DNA of 64,000 nucleotides from Pseudomonas sp. K2I15 (GCF_002204795.1 NZ_NIXO01000001.1:388836-452835); one strand, 5' to 3'; shown: positions 19,159 through 28,201, counted from the first letter of the stretch. The notes: a model not told the origin generated them from the letters alone. Numbers and translations: made by a program.

Positions 19159-19743
19159 TCAGGGTGGAGGGGCTGCGGCGTTCCACTCGCAATAACAGCC
19201 TACCGCCAGGGTGTGGGTCGCATTGACCTCGCGCCCGGCTCCGAGGGCTTGCAGGATGGGCTCGATAAAGCTGTTGCTGGAGTTACAGGTCAGCCCTTCG
19301 CTGTAGGGCCCGAAATAGGCCAGCTTGCCGCTGCGGTCCCAGATGCCCACGGCGGGGCTGGCCGGCAGGTGTTGGGCGCCGGGCACGGCCTTGAGGGCCT
19401 TCATTGCGCCGAGAGTAGCGGGCAACTGGCCGTGGCTGCCGGCTTTCTGCAGGGAATAGAACTCCACGCCTTGGGGAGCGTACTGCTCGATCAGCTCGCC
19501 GAGGTGCTGCTGGTTACCGACGTTGCACGGGCAGGCCGGGTCCCAGAAGTGCACCAGCCGGATGGGGCCCGGGCCGGCAAGCTCGGCGGGCAGGCTCAGG
19601 GCGTCACCGGAAAACACCGCCGTATGCTCGCTGAACGCCCGCAGGTAACGACCCTGGAACCAGTCATACGCCGCCCATAACACGCCGGCGCAAATGATCA
19701 CGATCAGGCTGGCGAAGAGGGTGGTGCGGTAGGGCTGTCGCAT
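19159..19743 (-). CDS. Membrane-anchored thioredoxin-fold protein (DUF6436-like)
   Basis: A 194-residue protein with one N-terminal membrane anchor (TLFASLIVIICAGVLWAAY) and a periplasmic domain containing HFWDPACPCN near residue 70. That strand-CxC motif sits where thioredoxins carry CxxC. ASPAVGIWDRSGKLAYFGPY resembles the cis-Pro region and a following strand. Further Cys pairs occur near the C-terminus (GCYCEW). The ATG at 19743 has GAGGA nine bases upstream and is preferred over a TTG three codons earlier. Redox or metallochaperone roles are possible but unproven. Confidence 0.7.
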   Translation of the reverse strand: MRQPYRTTLFASLIVIICAGVLWAAYDWFQGRYLRAFSEHTAVFSGDALSLPAELAGPGPIRLVHFWDPACPCNVGNQQHLGELIEQYAPQGVEFYSLQKAGSHGQLPATLGAMKALKAVPGAQHLPASPAVGIWDRSGKLAYFGPYSEGLTCNSSNSFIEPILQALGAGREVNATHTLAVGCYCEWNAAAPPP

Positions 19744-19854
19744 TTGGATCAATCCTCGGAGGACGCATAGCTTGCCATGCTTGCCCTGACAGATGAATAT
19801 CGCGGCTCGATATTCATCTGTTCAATGCGTTGAAGCCACAGTCTGGAAGTTCTT

Positions 19855-20796
19855 ATGCCCGTTACGTTTGACCCTGATCATCTACGCGAAAGCTTGCGGC
19901 CCCTGGTGGACGCGCAGCCGCTTTCAGCCGAGGCCCGGGTCTACCAGCGCTTCTACGGCCTGGACCTGCCTGCCCGCAAGGTGCCGGCGGTGAGCCGCCT
20001 GGGGCGCTTTGCGGTGGACGGGTTCGACGTGGTTTGCCAGGTGTGGTGGCCGCCGCAACCTGTGGCGACGATGTTCCTGTTTCATGGCTTCTACGACCAT
20101 ATGGGCCTGTACCGCAACGCCGTGGATTGGGCGCTGGACCAGGGCTTTGTAGTGATCGCCTGCGACTTGCCGGGCCATGGCCTGTCCAGCGGAGAGCGGG
20201 CCAGCATCGATGATTTTGCGGTGTACCAGGACGTGGTGCAGGCGCTGTTTGAACAGGCCAAGGCGCTGCAATTGCCGCAGCCGTGGCACTTGTTCGGGCA
20301 AAGCACCGGCGGCGCGATTGTGGTGGATCACCTGCTTAGCCACGGCGCTGACAGCCCGGCGCAGGGCAAGACCTTTTTGCTGTCACCGTTGGTGCGGCCG
20401 CGCGCGTGGGGCTGGTCGCAGCTCAGTTATTACCTGCTCCGGCCGTTCGTCAAAGGCATCGCCCGGCGTTTCAGCGATAACACCAACGACCCGCAGTTCA
20501 AGCCGTTCCTGGAGGCTGACCCGTTGCAGCCACGGCAACTGCCGACCGCTTGGGTGGGTGCGTTGGCGCGCTGGATCAAACGCATTGAAGCGGCGCCACG
20601 CAGTACGCGCAGGCCGTTGATCGTGCAGGGCGAGGAGGACATGACGGTGGACTGGCAGCACAACCTGAAGGTGCTGCGCAGCAAGTTCGACCAGCCGGAG
20701 GTCTTGATGCTGCCGCGCGGCAGGCATCATCTGGCGAATGAGATTCCGGAGATTCGGCAGCAATACTTCAGGTTTCTCAGCGACCACCTGAAATAA
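19855..20796 (+). CDS. Alpha/beta hydrolase, monoacylglycerol-lipase-like
   Basis: A 313-residue hydrolase. The oxyanion motif is FLFHGFYDH (74-82), the nucleophile Ser150 lies in FGQSTGG, a likely acid is in VQGEEDMTVD, and the catalytic His is in LPRGRHHLANE. The CDLPGHGLSSGERA segment is typical of the lysophospholipase/monoglyceride lipase group. There is no signal peptide, so it acts in the cytoplasm. It has no obvious operon partner; a REP pair follows it. Confidence 0.85.
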   Translation: MPVTFDPDHLRESLRPLVDAQPLSAEARVYQRFYGLDLPARKVPAVSRLGRFAVDGFDVVCQVWWPPQPVATMFLFHGFYDHMGLYRNAVDWALDQGFVVIACDLPGHGLSSGERASIDDFAVYQDVVQALFEQAKALQLPQPWHLFGQSTGGAIVVDHLLSHGADSPAQGKTFLLSPLVRPRAWGWSQLSYYLLRPFVKGIARRFSDNTNDPQFKPFLEADPLQPRQLPTAWVGALARWIKRIEAAPRSTRRPLIVQGEEDMTVDWQHNLKVLRSKFDQPEVLMLPRGRHHLANEIPEIRQQYFRFLSDHLK

Positions 20797-20806
20797 CACA
20801 ATCGAA

Positions 20807-20896
20807 ATGCGGGAGCGGGCTTGCTCGCGAAAGCGGTGGATCAGTCAACATATCCAGTGACTGACACACCGTCTTCGCGAGCAAGCCCGCTCCCAC
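20807..20896. repeat. Type-1 REP inverted pair
   Basis: Arms AATGCGGGAGCGGGCTTGCT and the complement ending CCCGCTCCCA are separated by a short loop. It lies between convergent genes for an alpha/beta hydrolase and a DUF2059 protein. Confidence 0.9.
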
Positions 20897-20900
20897 AGGG

Positions 20901-21653
20901 TTACTGCGCCAAGTTTGAAGTGCTTTGGCCAACGGCCAAACCGGCGCGAATCGCCGCCAGGGCCGCCTTGTAATACGCCTTGCCGTCTGGCGACTCCGCG
21001 AACGTTGCGAACTCTTCCAGCTCCGGGTCGGACAAATCCCGGTAGACGTACAGCAGCGTGTTGTTCAGATCATTGCCAATCTGCTGCATCAACCGTTCAC
21101 GCTGGCCGTTCAACATGCCTTGCGCCTGACCTCCGCCCAACAGGCCGGGGATCATCTGGCTCAAGCTGTCGGCGGCCACACCGGCGATCGCCAGGCTGAC
21201 TTCAGCCCCGGCTTCCCGCGCAGGCAGCGCCTGGGCCAAATGCCCGATGATCAAGCTACGGGTGGCGTCGGCTTCGATATGCGGCAAGCCCTGGGCATTC
21301 TTCGCCAGTTGATCACGACGGGTGGCCAGCAACTCGGCGGCGACAATCTTGCGGCCAAGGGGCGACTGGAAGAAGGCCAATGCCGGCTTCGGGTCCGCCA
21401 AATTCTTGCGCAGCTGCGCTTCGGCGCGCTGGTCTACCGACTGGGGCGCAAAGCGTTTATTGCTGTTGTCCACCAGCGCCTGATACACCGCGGGCGGCAA
21501 GCTGTTGCGGTAGCGCTGCTGGGCGGCACTGAGGGCGTCATTAAAATGCGCGCGCTGGTCTGCCCAGCCGGCGACCTTGTACAACTGGTCATGGCTGTCT
21601 GCCCAGGCGGGCAAAACGCAGAACATCAGCAAGGAAAAAAACAAACGACGCAT
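20901..21653 (-). CDS. Exported DUF2059-type protein of unknown function
   Basis: A 250-residue protein with a Sec signal peptide (MRRLFFSLLMFCVLPAWADS). The body is predicted helical and rich in Ala and Gln. A C-terminal DUF2059-like stretch (VYRDLSDPELEEFATFAESP, then DGKAYYKA) is recognisable, and a similar FFQSPLGRKIVAAE motif occurs near residue 95, suggesting an internal repeat of the same module. Such proteins are periplasmic with no established role. Confidence 0.75.
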   Translation of the reverse strand: MRRLFFSLLMFCVLPAWADSHDQLYKVAGWADQRAHFNDALSAAQQRYRNSLPPAVYQALVDNSNKRFAPQSVDQRAEAQLRKNLADPKPALAFFQSPLGRKIVAAELLATRRDQLAKNAQGLPHIEADATRSLIIGHLAQALPAREAGAEVSLAIAGVAADSLSQMIPGLLGGGQAQGMLNGQRERLMQQIGNDLNNTLLYVYRDLSDPELEEFATFAESPDGKAYYKAALAAIRAGLAVGQSTSNLAQ

Positions 21654-21784
21654 ATGGACTCCTGTCAGTCGGCCACTATTGTCCGTGTCGGGCGTAGGAT
21701 TTGTCGAGAAATCCTATCGGTCACCTGACTAAAGTGTATTCAGACGCTCGGCGGCGCTGTCGGATTCACAGGCGTATGGATACT

Positions 21785-22417
21785 ATGCGCGCCATGCCCA
21801 TACCCTCCGATCACCCGCTGCTGCTACGCATTGTCGATGATCTGGCCGCACAAGGCTGGTCGCAGCAGAATATCTTCCTGCCCGAGGCTCTGACCCTCGA
21901 ACTTGCGGCTGAGTGCCATAAACGCGCCGCCGAAGGCGAATTGGCACCGGCAGCCGTCGGGCGCGGGCCGTCCCAGGAGATTCGCGAGGGTATTCGGGGT
22001 GACCATATCCAGTGGCTGGAGCCGGGTGAAGTGGTCGCCTGCGACAACTATCTGGAATTGATGGACAGCCTGCGGGTGGCGATGAACCGGGGCCTGTTCC
22101 TGGGCCTGGAAGACTTCGAAAGCCACTTCGCGCTGTACCCGCCGGGGGCGTTTTACCTCAAGCATGTGGACCGTTTTCGCGATGACGACCGGCGCATGGT
22201 GTCGGCGGTGATCTACTTGAACAACGCCTGGCTGCCGGAGCACGGTGGCCAGTTGCGCATGTACCTCAAGGGCGACGTCGAATACGATGTGGTGCCCACC
22301 GGTGGTTGCCTGGTGGTGTTTCTGTCGGGGGAAATTCCCCATGAAGTCATGCCCGCCACCCGCGAACGCCTGTCCCTCACCGGCTGGTTTCGCCGGCGGG
22401 GTAACGAGCCGTTTTGA
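21785..22417 (+). CDS. 2-oxoglutarate/Fe(II)-dependent oxygenase (prolyl-4-hydroxylase-like)
   Basis: A 210-residue cytoplasmic oxygenase with the iron triad His127-x-Asp129 (LKHVDRF) and His186 (GEIPHEVMP), and an Arg at 193 or 195 to bind 2-oxoglutarate. HGGQLRMYL is the conserved pre-HxD-partner strand. The start is uncertain: ATGs at 21776, 21785 and 21794 are all possible and none has a clear ribosome site. It is coupled to the DUF523 gene (TGATG). Substrate unknown; protein hydroxylation is one option. Confidence 0.8.
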   Translation: MRAMPIPSDHPLLLRIVDDLAAQGWSQQNIFLPEALTLELAAECHKRAAEGELAPAAVGRGPSQEIREGIRGDHIQWLEPGEVVACDNYLELMDSLRVAMNRGLFLGLEDFESHFALYPPGAFYLKHVDRFRDDDRRMVSAVIYLNNAWLPEHGGQLRMYLKGDVEYDVVPTGGCLVVFLSGEIPHEVMPATRERLSLTGWFRRRGNEPF

Positions 22418-22914
22418 TGATGCAAAAGATACTGGTCAGCCGCTGCCTGCTGGGGCACCGGGTACGCTACGACGGAGGGGCCAGCGGGCCTTTCGACCAA
22501 CTGGCCGCGTGGCAGGCCGAAGGTCGGGTGGTTGCCGTGTGCCCGGAAGTGGCGGGTGGTTTGCCGACGCCGCGCCCGTCGGCCGAGATCCCGGGCGGGC
22601 AGGGGATTGATGTCTGGGAAGGGCGCGCTCAAGTGCTGACGGCCCAAGGGGAAGATGTCAGCGGAGCCTTCCTCGATGGTGCCCGTCAGGCGTTGGCGTT
22701 GGTGCAATGCCACAATATCCGGGTCGCCGTGCTCAAGGCCAACAGCCCGTCTTGCGGCAATCTGCTGACCTATGACGGCACCTTCACCGGCGTGAAGGTG
22801 ACGGGCGAAGGCGTGACGGCGGCGTTGCTCAAGCGCCATGGGGTGTTGGTGTTCAGTGAACTGGAACTGCCCGAAGCCGCAGTGGCCCTGGCAAAATTAT
22901 CGAGCCCGACATAG
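22417..22914 (+). CDS. DUF523 family protein
   Basis: A 165-residue cytoplasmic protein with the family cysteines: VSRCLLG (near 10), VVAVCPEVAGGLPTPRP and ANSPSCG. These could bind a metal or cluster. The ATG at 22417 shares one base with the upstream stop codon, so translation is coupled to the 2OG oxygenase. Function is not established. In some bacteria DUF523 is fused to DUF1722 next to photolyase genes, but not here. Confidence 0.85.
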   Translation: MMQKILVSRCLLGHRVRYDGGASGPFDQLAAWQAEGRVVAVCPEVAGGLPTPRPSAEIPGGQGIDVWEGRAQVLTAQGEDVSGAFLDGARQALALVQCHNIRVAVLKANSPSCGNLLTYDGTFTGVKVTGEGVTAALLKRHGVLVFSELELPEAAVALAKLSSPT

Positions 22915-22920
22915 ATCAAC

Positions 22921-23010
22921 TGTGGGAGCGGGCTTGCTCGTGAAAGCGGAGTATCAGTCGCCAGATGTTCAAGCTGACCCACCGCATTCGCGAGCAAGCC
23001 CGCTCCCACA
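22921..23010. repeat. Type-1 REP inverted pair
   Basis: Arms TGTGGGAGCGGGCTTGCTCG and the complement ending CCCGCTCCCACA, with GTG in place of GCG in the left stem (CTCGTGAAAG). It sits between convergent genes for DUF523 and a binding protein. Confidence 0.9.
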
Positions 23011-23023
23011 TTGACCGAGTCGT

Positions 23024-23803
23024 TTATTCGGCCTTGGCCACCGGCTTGCTCGCATCCATCCCGAACCACTTCTCCGACAACGCCGTCAGCCGGCCATCGG
23101 CTTTCACTCGTTGCAGGGCCTTGTCCAGGCTGGCCTTGAACGCCGGGTTACCCTTTTGGAATGGAATCGCCAGGCTCAACGTCGGGCCGACGTCTGCACC
23201 TCCCTTCACAGGCAACTCGCTGTCACGAATCGCGTAGGGAATCAGCAGCCGGTCACTGATGGCCGCATCGATCTGTTGGTCGGCGACGTCCTTGATCGGC
23301 TGCTTGGCATCGGCATAGCTACGCAAATCAATACCCTCGGCGGTGCGCGCCTGCTCCACGAACTGGCTGCCTTGGGCCACGCCCAACGCCTTGCCCTTGA
23401 GCGCTGCAAAGCTGCCCAGCGGGCGTTGTTCCTGTTTGCGCACGATCAGCTGTGCGCTGGAGTAGCTGTAGGGCTCGCTGAAGTCGAAACGATCCGCCAG
23501 TTCAGGAGTCATAGCGATATGGTTGATCGCCACGTCGTACTTGGCGCTTTCTACGCCCGGCAGCAAATCCGCCGCATCGACAGTGATAAAGGAGGCGCGT
23601 ACGTCCATTTCCTTGGCCAGCAATTCACCCAGTTCCACTTCAAAACCGGTGAGTTTTTCGCCTTCCTTGAAATTGAACGGTGGGGTGTTGGCTTCCAGAG
23701 CGATGCGCAATTCCCCACGGTCAAACACGTCGTCGATCAGTTCGGCATGGGCCAAGGGGCTCACAAGGGGCAGTAAAAGTAACAGGCCAGGCAGCAAACG
23801 CAT
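23024..23803 (-). CDS. Periplasmic substrate-binding protein, amino-acid type (SBP_bac_3)
   Basis: A 259-residue exported protein with a signal peptide (LLPGLLLLLPLVSPLAHA). The mature part opens with ELRIALEANTPPFNFKEG and continues LTGFEVELGELLAKEM, the hallmark of polar amino-acid or opine binding proteins; AINHIAMTPELADRFDFSEP supplies the usual Arg and Asp ligand contacts. No permease or ATPase lies next to it, so it is an orphan that must serve a transporter encoded elsewhere, or acts as a sensor. Confidence 0.85.
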   Translation of the reverse strand: MRLLPGLLLLLPLVSPLAHAELIDDVFDRGELRIALEANTPPFNFKEGEKLTGFEVELGELLAKEMDVRASFITVDAADLLPGVESAKYDVAINHIAMTPELADRFDFSEPYSYSSAQLIVRKQEQRPLGSFAALKGKALGVAQGSQFVEQARTAEGIDLRSYADAKQPIKDVADQQIDAAISDRLLIPYAIRDSELPVKGGADVGPTLSLAIPFQKGNPAFKASLDKALQRVKADGRLTALSEKWFGMDASKPVAKAE

Positions 23804-23937
23804 GGTCTCTCCTAAAGAATTCGAATGAGCGACGCGCTGTTCAGGCTCGCTTTGCTATGGTGTTGAGTGCCTTGGACAGCAATTTGTCGCGAAGTTGTCA
23901 TAACCCTACAGATTTCCCGGAAAAACTGGAGAAGTGA

Positions 23938-24378
23938 ATGAAAGCCTTTTTGACCCGTACAACGCTGGCCAGCCTGCTCTTGGGCGTTTCGATGCTGGCA
24001 ACCGCCGCCGATGGCATTGCGCGTAGCGCGCCGCCTGAAGGTGCCAAGGTGTTTATCGTGTCGCCGAAAGATGGCGCCACCGTCGATAAAACCTTCACCG
24101 TGAAATTCGGCATGGAAGGCCTGAAACTGGCCCCGGCCACCAGCCAGGACCCGGGCACCGGCCACCACCACCTGCTGATCGACCAGAAAGCCCTGCCGGA
24201 CGCCAGCGTACCGATCCCGGCCACCGACACCGTGATCCACTACGGCAAGGCCCAGACCGAAACCGAGCTGACCCTCGCCCCAGGCAAACACACACTGCAA
24301 CTGGTAGCCGGCGACAAACTGCACATGCAGTTCAACCCGACTGTAGCGTCTAAAGTCATCACGGTTAACGTCAAGTAA
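23938..24378 (+). CDS. Exported DUF4399 protein
   Basis: A 146-residue protein with a signal peptide (ASLLLGVSMLATAA). The mature part resembles a small beta-sandwich: VFIVSPKDGATVDKTFTVKF, then the family signature GTGHHHLLID and a closing LAPGKHTLQLVAGD. The His triplet may bind metal. DUF4399 proteins are periplasmic with no assigned role. It is followed at once by a strong intrinsic terminator. Confidence 0.85.
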   Translation: MKAFLTRTTLASLLLGVSMLATAADGIARSAPPEGAKVFIVSPKDGATVDKTFTVKFGMEGLKLAPATSQDPGTGHHHLLIDQKALPDASVPIPATDTVIHYGKAQTETELTLAPGKHTLQLVAGDKLHMQFNPTVASKVITVNVK

Positions 24379-24391
24379 GATTTGTTCAGAC

Positions 24392-24424
24392 AAAAAAAGG
24401 GAGACCCGAGGGTCTCCCTTTTTT
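24392..24424. terminator. Bidirectional intrinsic terminator between DUF4399 gene and serA
   Basis: A perfect stem AGGGAGACC / GGTCTCCCT with a CGAG-type loop is flanked by seven A on the left and six T on the right. It can stop transcription from the DUF4399 gene rightwards and from serA leftwards. Confidence 0.92.
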
Positions 24425-24440
24425 GTGCACGTTTTAACGA

Positions 24441-25670
24441 TTAGAACAACACGCGGCTACGGATAGTGCCGTTGATGTGTTGCAGCTTCTCTTGCGCCAG
24501 GTCCGAGTACTCGGCGTCTACGTCGATAACCACGTAGCCGACTTTCTCGTTGGTCTGCAGGAACTGACCGGAAATGTTGATGCCGTTTTCTGCGAAGACC
24601 TTGTTGATCTCCATCATCACGCCAGGGATGTTCTGGTGGATGTGCAGCAGACGGTGCTTGCCAGGGTGAGCCGGCAGGGCCACTTCCGGGAAGTTGACCG
24701 AGGACACCGACGTACCGTTGTCGCTGTACTTGACCAGTTTCTCCGACACTTCCAGGCCGATGTTGGCTTGGGCTTCAGCGGTGGAACCGCCGATGTGCGG
24801 GGTCAGGATCACGTTGTCCAGGCCACGCAGCGGGCTTTCGAAGATGTCGTCGTTAGAGCGTGGCTCTACCGGGAACACGTCGATGGCGGCGCCGATCAGG
24901 TGCTTGTCCTTGATCGCGTCGGCCAGGGCATCCAGCTCGACCACGGTGCCGCGTGCGGCGTTGATCAGGATCCCGCCCTTCTTGATGGCGCGGATTTCCT
25001 TCTCGCCGATCATCCACTGGGTCTCAGCGGTTTCCGGTACGTGCAGGGTCACGATGTCGGACATGCCCAACAGCTCGGTCAGGCTGCCCACTTGGGTAGC
25101 GTTGCCCAATGGCAGCTTGGTCAGGGTGTCGTAGAAGAACACCTGCATGCCAAGGCCTTCGGCCAGAACCGACAGTTGAGTGCCGATCGAGCCGTAACCG
25201 ACGATACCCAGCTTCTTGCCGCGGATTTCGAAGGAGTTGGCTGCGCTCTTGATCCAGCCGCCACGGTGGCAGGAAGCGTTCTTCTCAGGAATGCCGCGCA
25301 ACAACAGGATCGCCTCGGCCAATACCAGCTCGGCTACGGAGCGGGTGTTGGAGTACGGTGCGTTGAACACCGCGATGCCGCGCTCGCGCGCAGCGTTAAG
25401 GTCGACCTGGTTGGTGCCGATGCAGAAACAGCCGACAGCCACCAACTTCTTGGCGTGATCGAAGACCTCTTCGGTCAGCTGAGTGCGGGAGCGAATGCCG
25501 ATAAAGTGCGCGTCGGCGATCTTTTCCTTTAGCTGGGCTTCCGGCAGAGAACTGGTGATGTACTCAATGCTGGTGTACCCGGCGGCCTTCAGGACTTCGA
25601 CGGCCGATGGGTGGACGCCTTCCAGAAGAAGGAACTTGATCTTGCTCTTATCGAGAGAAGTCTTGCTCAT
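24441..25670 (-). CDS. serA: D-3-phosphoglycerate dehydrogenase
   Basis: A 409-residue enzyme for the first step of serine synthesis. The substrate domain starts LLLEGVHPSAVEVLKAAGY, the NAD-binding Rossmann motif is GYGSIGTQLSVLAEGLG, the catalytic His is in TPHIGGSTAEAQ, and a C-terminal ACT domain (HQNIPGVMMEINKVFAENGI) mediates serine feedback. The length matches the E. coli type. ATG 25670 was chosen over an upstream in-frame codon that adds a non-conserved extension. In other pseudomonads SerA also makes D-2-hydroxyglutarate, which the divergent flavoprotein can reoxidise. Confidence 0.95.
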   Translation of the reverse strand: MSKTSLDKSKIKFLLLEGVHPSAVEVLKAAGYTSIEYITSSLPEAQLKEKIADAHFIGIRSRTQLTEEVFDHAKKLVAVGCFCIGTNQVDLNAARERGIAVFNAPYSNTRSVAELVLAEAILLLRGIPEKNASCHRGGWIKSAANSFEIRGKKLGIVGYGSIGTQLSVLAEGLGMQVFFYDTLTKLPLGNATQVGSLTELLGMSDIVTLHVPETAETQWMIGEKEIRAIKKGGILINAARGTVVELDALADAIKDKHLIGAAIDVFPVEPRSNDDIFESPLRGLDNVILTPHIGGSTAEAQANIGLEVSEKLVKYSDNGTSVSSVNFPEVALPAHPGKHRLLHIHQNIPGVMMEINKVFAENGINISGQFLQTNEKVGYVVIDVDAEYSDLAQEKLQHINGTIRSRVLF

Positions 25671-25762
25671 CTGCGTAAACCTGTATCCCGGAGAAAAATG
25701 GCAGGGAATCGAGCAGCGCAAGCTGACCCGGACGGCAGGAAAGCCGTCACCGCAGAACGCCC

Positions 25763-25806
25763 TTGGGCACTATCCTGCGGGGGCGGTATGCTAGCATACG
25801 TGCCCC
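25763..25806. promoter_or_regulatory. Symmetric promoter/operator element between serA and the D2HG dehydrogenase gene
   Basis: A perfect 14-bp palindrome GTATGCTAGCATAC lies at 25786-25799 and is bracketed by GGGGC (25780-25784) and GCCCC (25802-25806). TATGCT reads as a -10 box on both strands. On the plus strand TTGGGC (25763-25768) with an 18-bp spacer gives a plausible -35. The site can couple expression of the two divergent genes, as overlapping promoters or a dimeric-regulator operator. Confidence 0.5.
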
Positions 25807-25874
25807 GCTAAACACCCATTCCTGCGACGTGAAGCGTTCTCAGGATGACCATGAATTGTTCGAGAGTTCTGTCG

Positions 25875-27269
25875 ATGACCCATCCTGCCCTGATTGATGA
25901 GCTGAAGACCCTGGTTGAGCCTGGCAAGGTCCTGACCGATGCTGACTCCCTTGAGGCTTACGGCAAGGACTGGACCAAGCATTTCGCGCCGGCCCCGGTG
26001 GCCATCGTCTTCCCGAAGACCACCGAACAGGTGCAGGCCATTGTCCGTTGGGCCAATGAGCACAAGATGGCGCTGGTGCCGTCCGGTGGCCGTACCGGCC
26101 TGTCGGCCGCTGCAGTGGCAGCCAATGGCGAAGTGGTCGTGTCGTTCGACTATATGAACCAGATTCTCGACGTGAACCTCACCGACCGCACCGCCGTGTG
26201 CCAGCCGGGCGTGGTCACCAAGCAATTGCAGAACGTCGCCGAAGAAAAAGGCCTGTACTACCCGGTGGACTTCGCCTCGTCCGGTTCCAGCCAGATTGGC
26301 GGCAATATCGGCACCAATGCCGGCGGGATCAAGGTCATTCGCTACGGCATGACCCGTAACTGGGTAGCCGGCATGAAAGTCGTCACCGGCAAGGGCGACC
26401 TGCTGGAACTGAACAAAGACCTGATCAAGAACGCCACCGGCTACGACATGCGCCAGCTGTTCATCGGCGCTGAAGGCACCCTGGGCTTTGTGGTCGAGGC
26501 CACCATGCGCCTGGACCGTGCGCCGAAAAACCTCACGGCCATGGTGCTGGGCACCACCGACTTCGACTCGATCATGCCGGTGCTGCACGCCTTCCAAAGC
26601 AAGCTGGACCTGACCGCTTTCGAGTTCTTCTCCGACAAGGCCCTGGCCAAAGTCCTCGGCCGTGGCGACGTGCCGGCGCCGTTCGAATCCGACTGCCCGT
26701 GCTACGCGCTGCTGGAATTTGAAGCGACCACCGAAGAAGTGGCCAACGATGCCCTGGCCACGTTCGAGCACTGCGTGGAGCAGGGCTGGGTGCTGGACGG
26801 CGTGATGAGCCAGAGCGAAACCCAACTGCACAACCTGTGGAAGCTGCGCGAGTACATCTCCGAGACCATCTCCCACTGGACGCCCTACAAGAACGACATT
26901 TCGGTCACCGTGTCGAAAGTGCCGGCATTCCTGAAGGAAATCGACGCGATCGTCGGCGAACACTACCCGGATTTCGAAATCGTCTGGTTCGGTCACATCG
27001 GCGACGGCAACCTGCACTTGAACATCCTCAAGCCGGAAACCCTGAGCAAGGACGAGTTCTTCGCCAAGTGCGCCACCGTCAACAAGTGGGTGTTCGAGAC
27101 TGTGCAGAAGTACAACGGCTCGATCTCGGCCGAACACGGGGTGGGCATGACCAAGCGCGATTACCTGACCTACAGCCGCTCGCCGGTTGAAATTGAATAC
27201 ATGAAGGCAGTGAAAGCGGTGTTCGACCCTAACGGGATCATGAACCCGGGCAAGATTTTCGCTGTTTAA
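25875..27269 (+). CDS. FAD-binding oxidoreductase, probable D-2-hydroxyglutarate dehydrogenase
   Basis: A 464-residue flavoprotein of the FAD_binding_4/FAD-oxidase_C family. PSGGRTGLSAAAVAANGEVV and GSSQIGGNIGTNAGG bind FAD (PCMH fold), while FGHIGDGNLHLN and SAEHGVGMTKRDYL are the catalytic-domain motifs with metal-binding histidines. D-lactate and D-2-hydroxyglutarate dehydrogenases share these. Divergence from serA supports the latter, because SerA generates D-2-hydroxyglutarate. Start: MTHPALIDEL matches the conserved N-terminus, though ATG 25851 has the better ribosome site (AGGA). Confidence 0.8.
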   Translation: MTHPALIDELKTLVEPGKVLTDADSLEAYGKDWTKHFAPAPVAIVFPKTTEQVQAIVRWANEHKMALVPSGGRTGLSAAAVAANGEVVVSFDYMNQILDVNLTDRTAVCQPGVVTKQLQNVAEEKGLYYPVDFASSGSSQIGGNIGTNAGGIKVIRYGMTRNWVAGMKVVTGKGDLLELNKDLIKNATGYDMRQLFIGAEGTLGFVVEATMRLDRAPKNLTAMVLGTTDFDSIMPVLHAFQSKLDLTAFEFFSDKALAKVLGRGDVPAPFESDCPCYALLEFEATTEEVANDALATFEHCVEQGWVLDGVMSQSETQLHNLWKLREYISETISHWTPYKNDISVTVSKVPAFLKEIDAIVGEHYPDFEIVWFGHIGDGNLHLNILKPETLSKDEFFAKCATVNKWVFETVQKYNGSISAEHGVGMTKRDYLTYSRSPVEIEYMKAVKAVFDPNGIMNPGKIFAV

Positions 27270-27291
27270 CAGTCCCTGAAGGAGTCGGTCC

Positions 27292-27957
27292 ATGAGCTAC
27301 CAGCACAAGTATGTCGACGGCACCAATATTCACTTTCCGCTAGGGAAAGTGGTGTGCATCGGGCGTAACTACGCCGAACACGCCAAGGAACTGGATAACC
27401 CGGTACCTACCGAGCCGCTGCTGTTTATCAAGCCAGGCAGCTGCGTGGTGGCGCTGGAAGGCGGTTTTGCCATCCCTACCGAGCGCGGTTCGGTGCATTA
27501 CGAAGCGGAAATCGCGGTGTTGATCGGCAAGCCGTTGTCGACCAAGCCGAGCCGCGAAGAAGTGCTGGACGCCATCTCCGGCTTCGCCCCGGCCCTGGAC
27601 TTGACCCTGCGGGACAAACAGGCCGAGCTGAAAGCCAAGGGCCTGCCGTGGGAAATCGCCAAGTCGTTTGATGGCGCGGCGGTGATTGCACCGTTCGTCG
27701 TTGGCAGCACCTTCCCGGACGTGACCGACATCGGCATCCGCCTGACCATCAATGGCGAAGTGCGCCAGGACGGCAACAGCGCGATCATGCTCAACCCGAT
27801 CATCCCGATGATCCAGTACATGGCCGGCTGCTTCTCGCTGCAGGCCGGGGATGTAATCCTCACTGGCACGCCGGCAGGCGTGGGCCCGCTGAATGTGGGT
27901 GATGAGCTGGTGTTGGAACTACCGGGTGTGAGCCGTTTCGAAAGCAGCGTTCGCTAA
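27292..27957 (+). CDS. Fumarylacetoacetate hydrolase family protein
   Basis: A 221-residue cytoplasmic FAH-fold enzyme. CIGRNYAEHAKEL and FIKPGSC open the domain; HYEAEIAVLIG supplies the metal-binding Glu pair and LTGTPAGVGPL closes the active site. Family enzymes include acylpyruvases and oxaloacetate decarboxylases; the size fits the acylpyruvate hydrolase/oxaloacetate decarboxylase group better than true FAH. It follows the flavoprotein gene by 22 bp and is likely in its operon, which hints at 2-oxo acid housekeeping. Confidence 0.88.
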   Translation: MSYQHKYVDGTNIHFPLGKVVCIGRNYAEHAKELDNPVPTEPLLFIKPGSCVVALEGGFAIPTERGSVHYEAEIAVLIGKPLSTKPSREEVLDAISGFAPALDLTLRDKQAELKAKGLPWEIAKSFDGAAVIAPFVVGSTFPDVTDIGIRLTINGEVRQDGNSAIMLNPIIPMIQYMAGCFSLQAGDVILTGTPAGVGPLNVGDELVLELPGVSRFESSVR

Positions 27958-27978
27958 TACCTGGCAACCGCGGTCAAA

Positions 27979-28072
27979 AATGTGGGAGCGGGCTTGCTCG
28001 CGAAGGCGCAGTGTCAGTCACCGAATCTGTCGACTGATACACCGCATTCGCGAGCAAGCCCGCTCCCACATT
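27979..28072. repeat. Type-1 REP inverted pair
   Basis: Arms AATGTGGGAGCGGGCTTGCT and the complement ending GCTCCCACATT. It lies in the 244-bp gap between the FAH-family gene and the first SdiA-regulated-type gene. Confidence 0.9.
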
Positions 28073-28201
28073 GTTTTGTGTTTGCCTGGAGATATCGGGT
28101 TTTGCATTTTTTTCACACCCCATCCGGATAATCCTCAGCCTCCTGCGCGCGGACCCTCTGATCCTGTGCTATCCCCTAAAGCTGACTTTCTGGAAAGCGA
28201 A

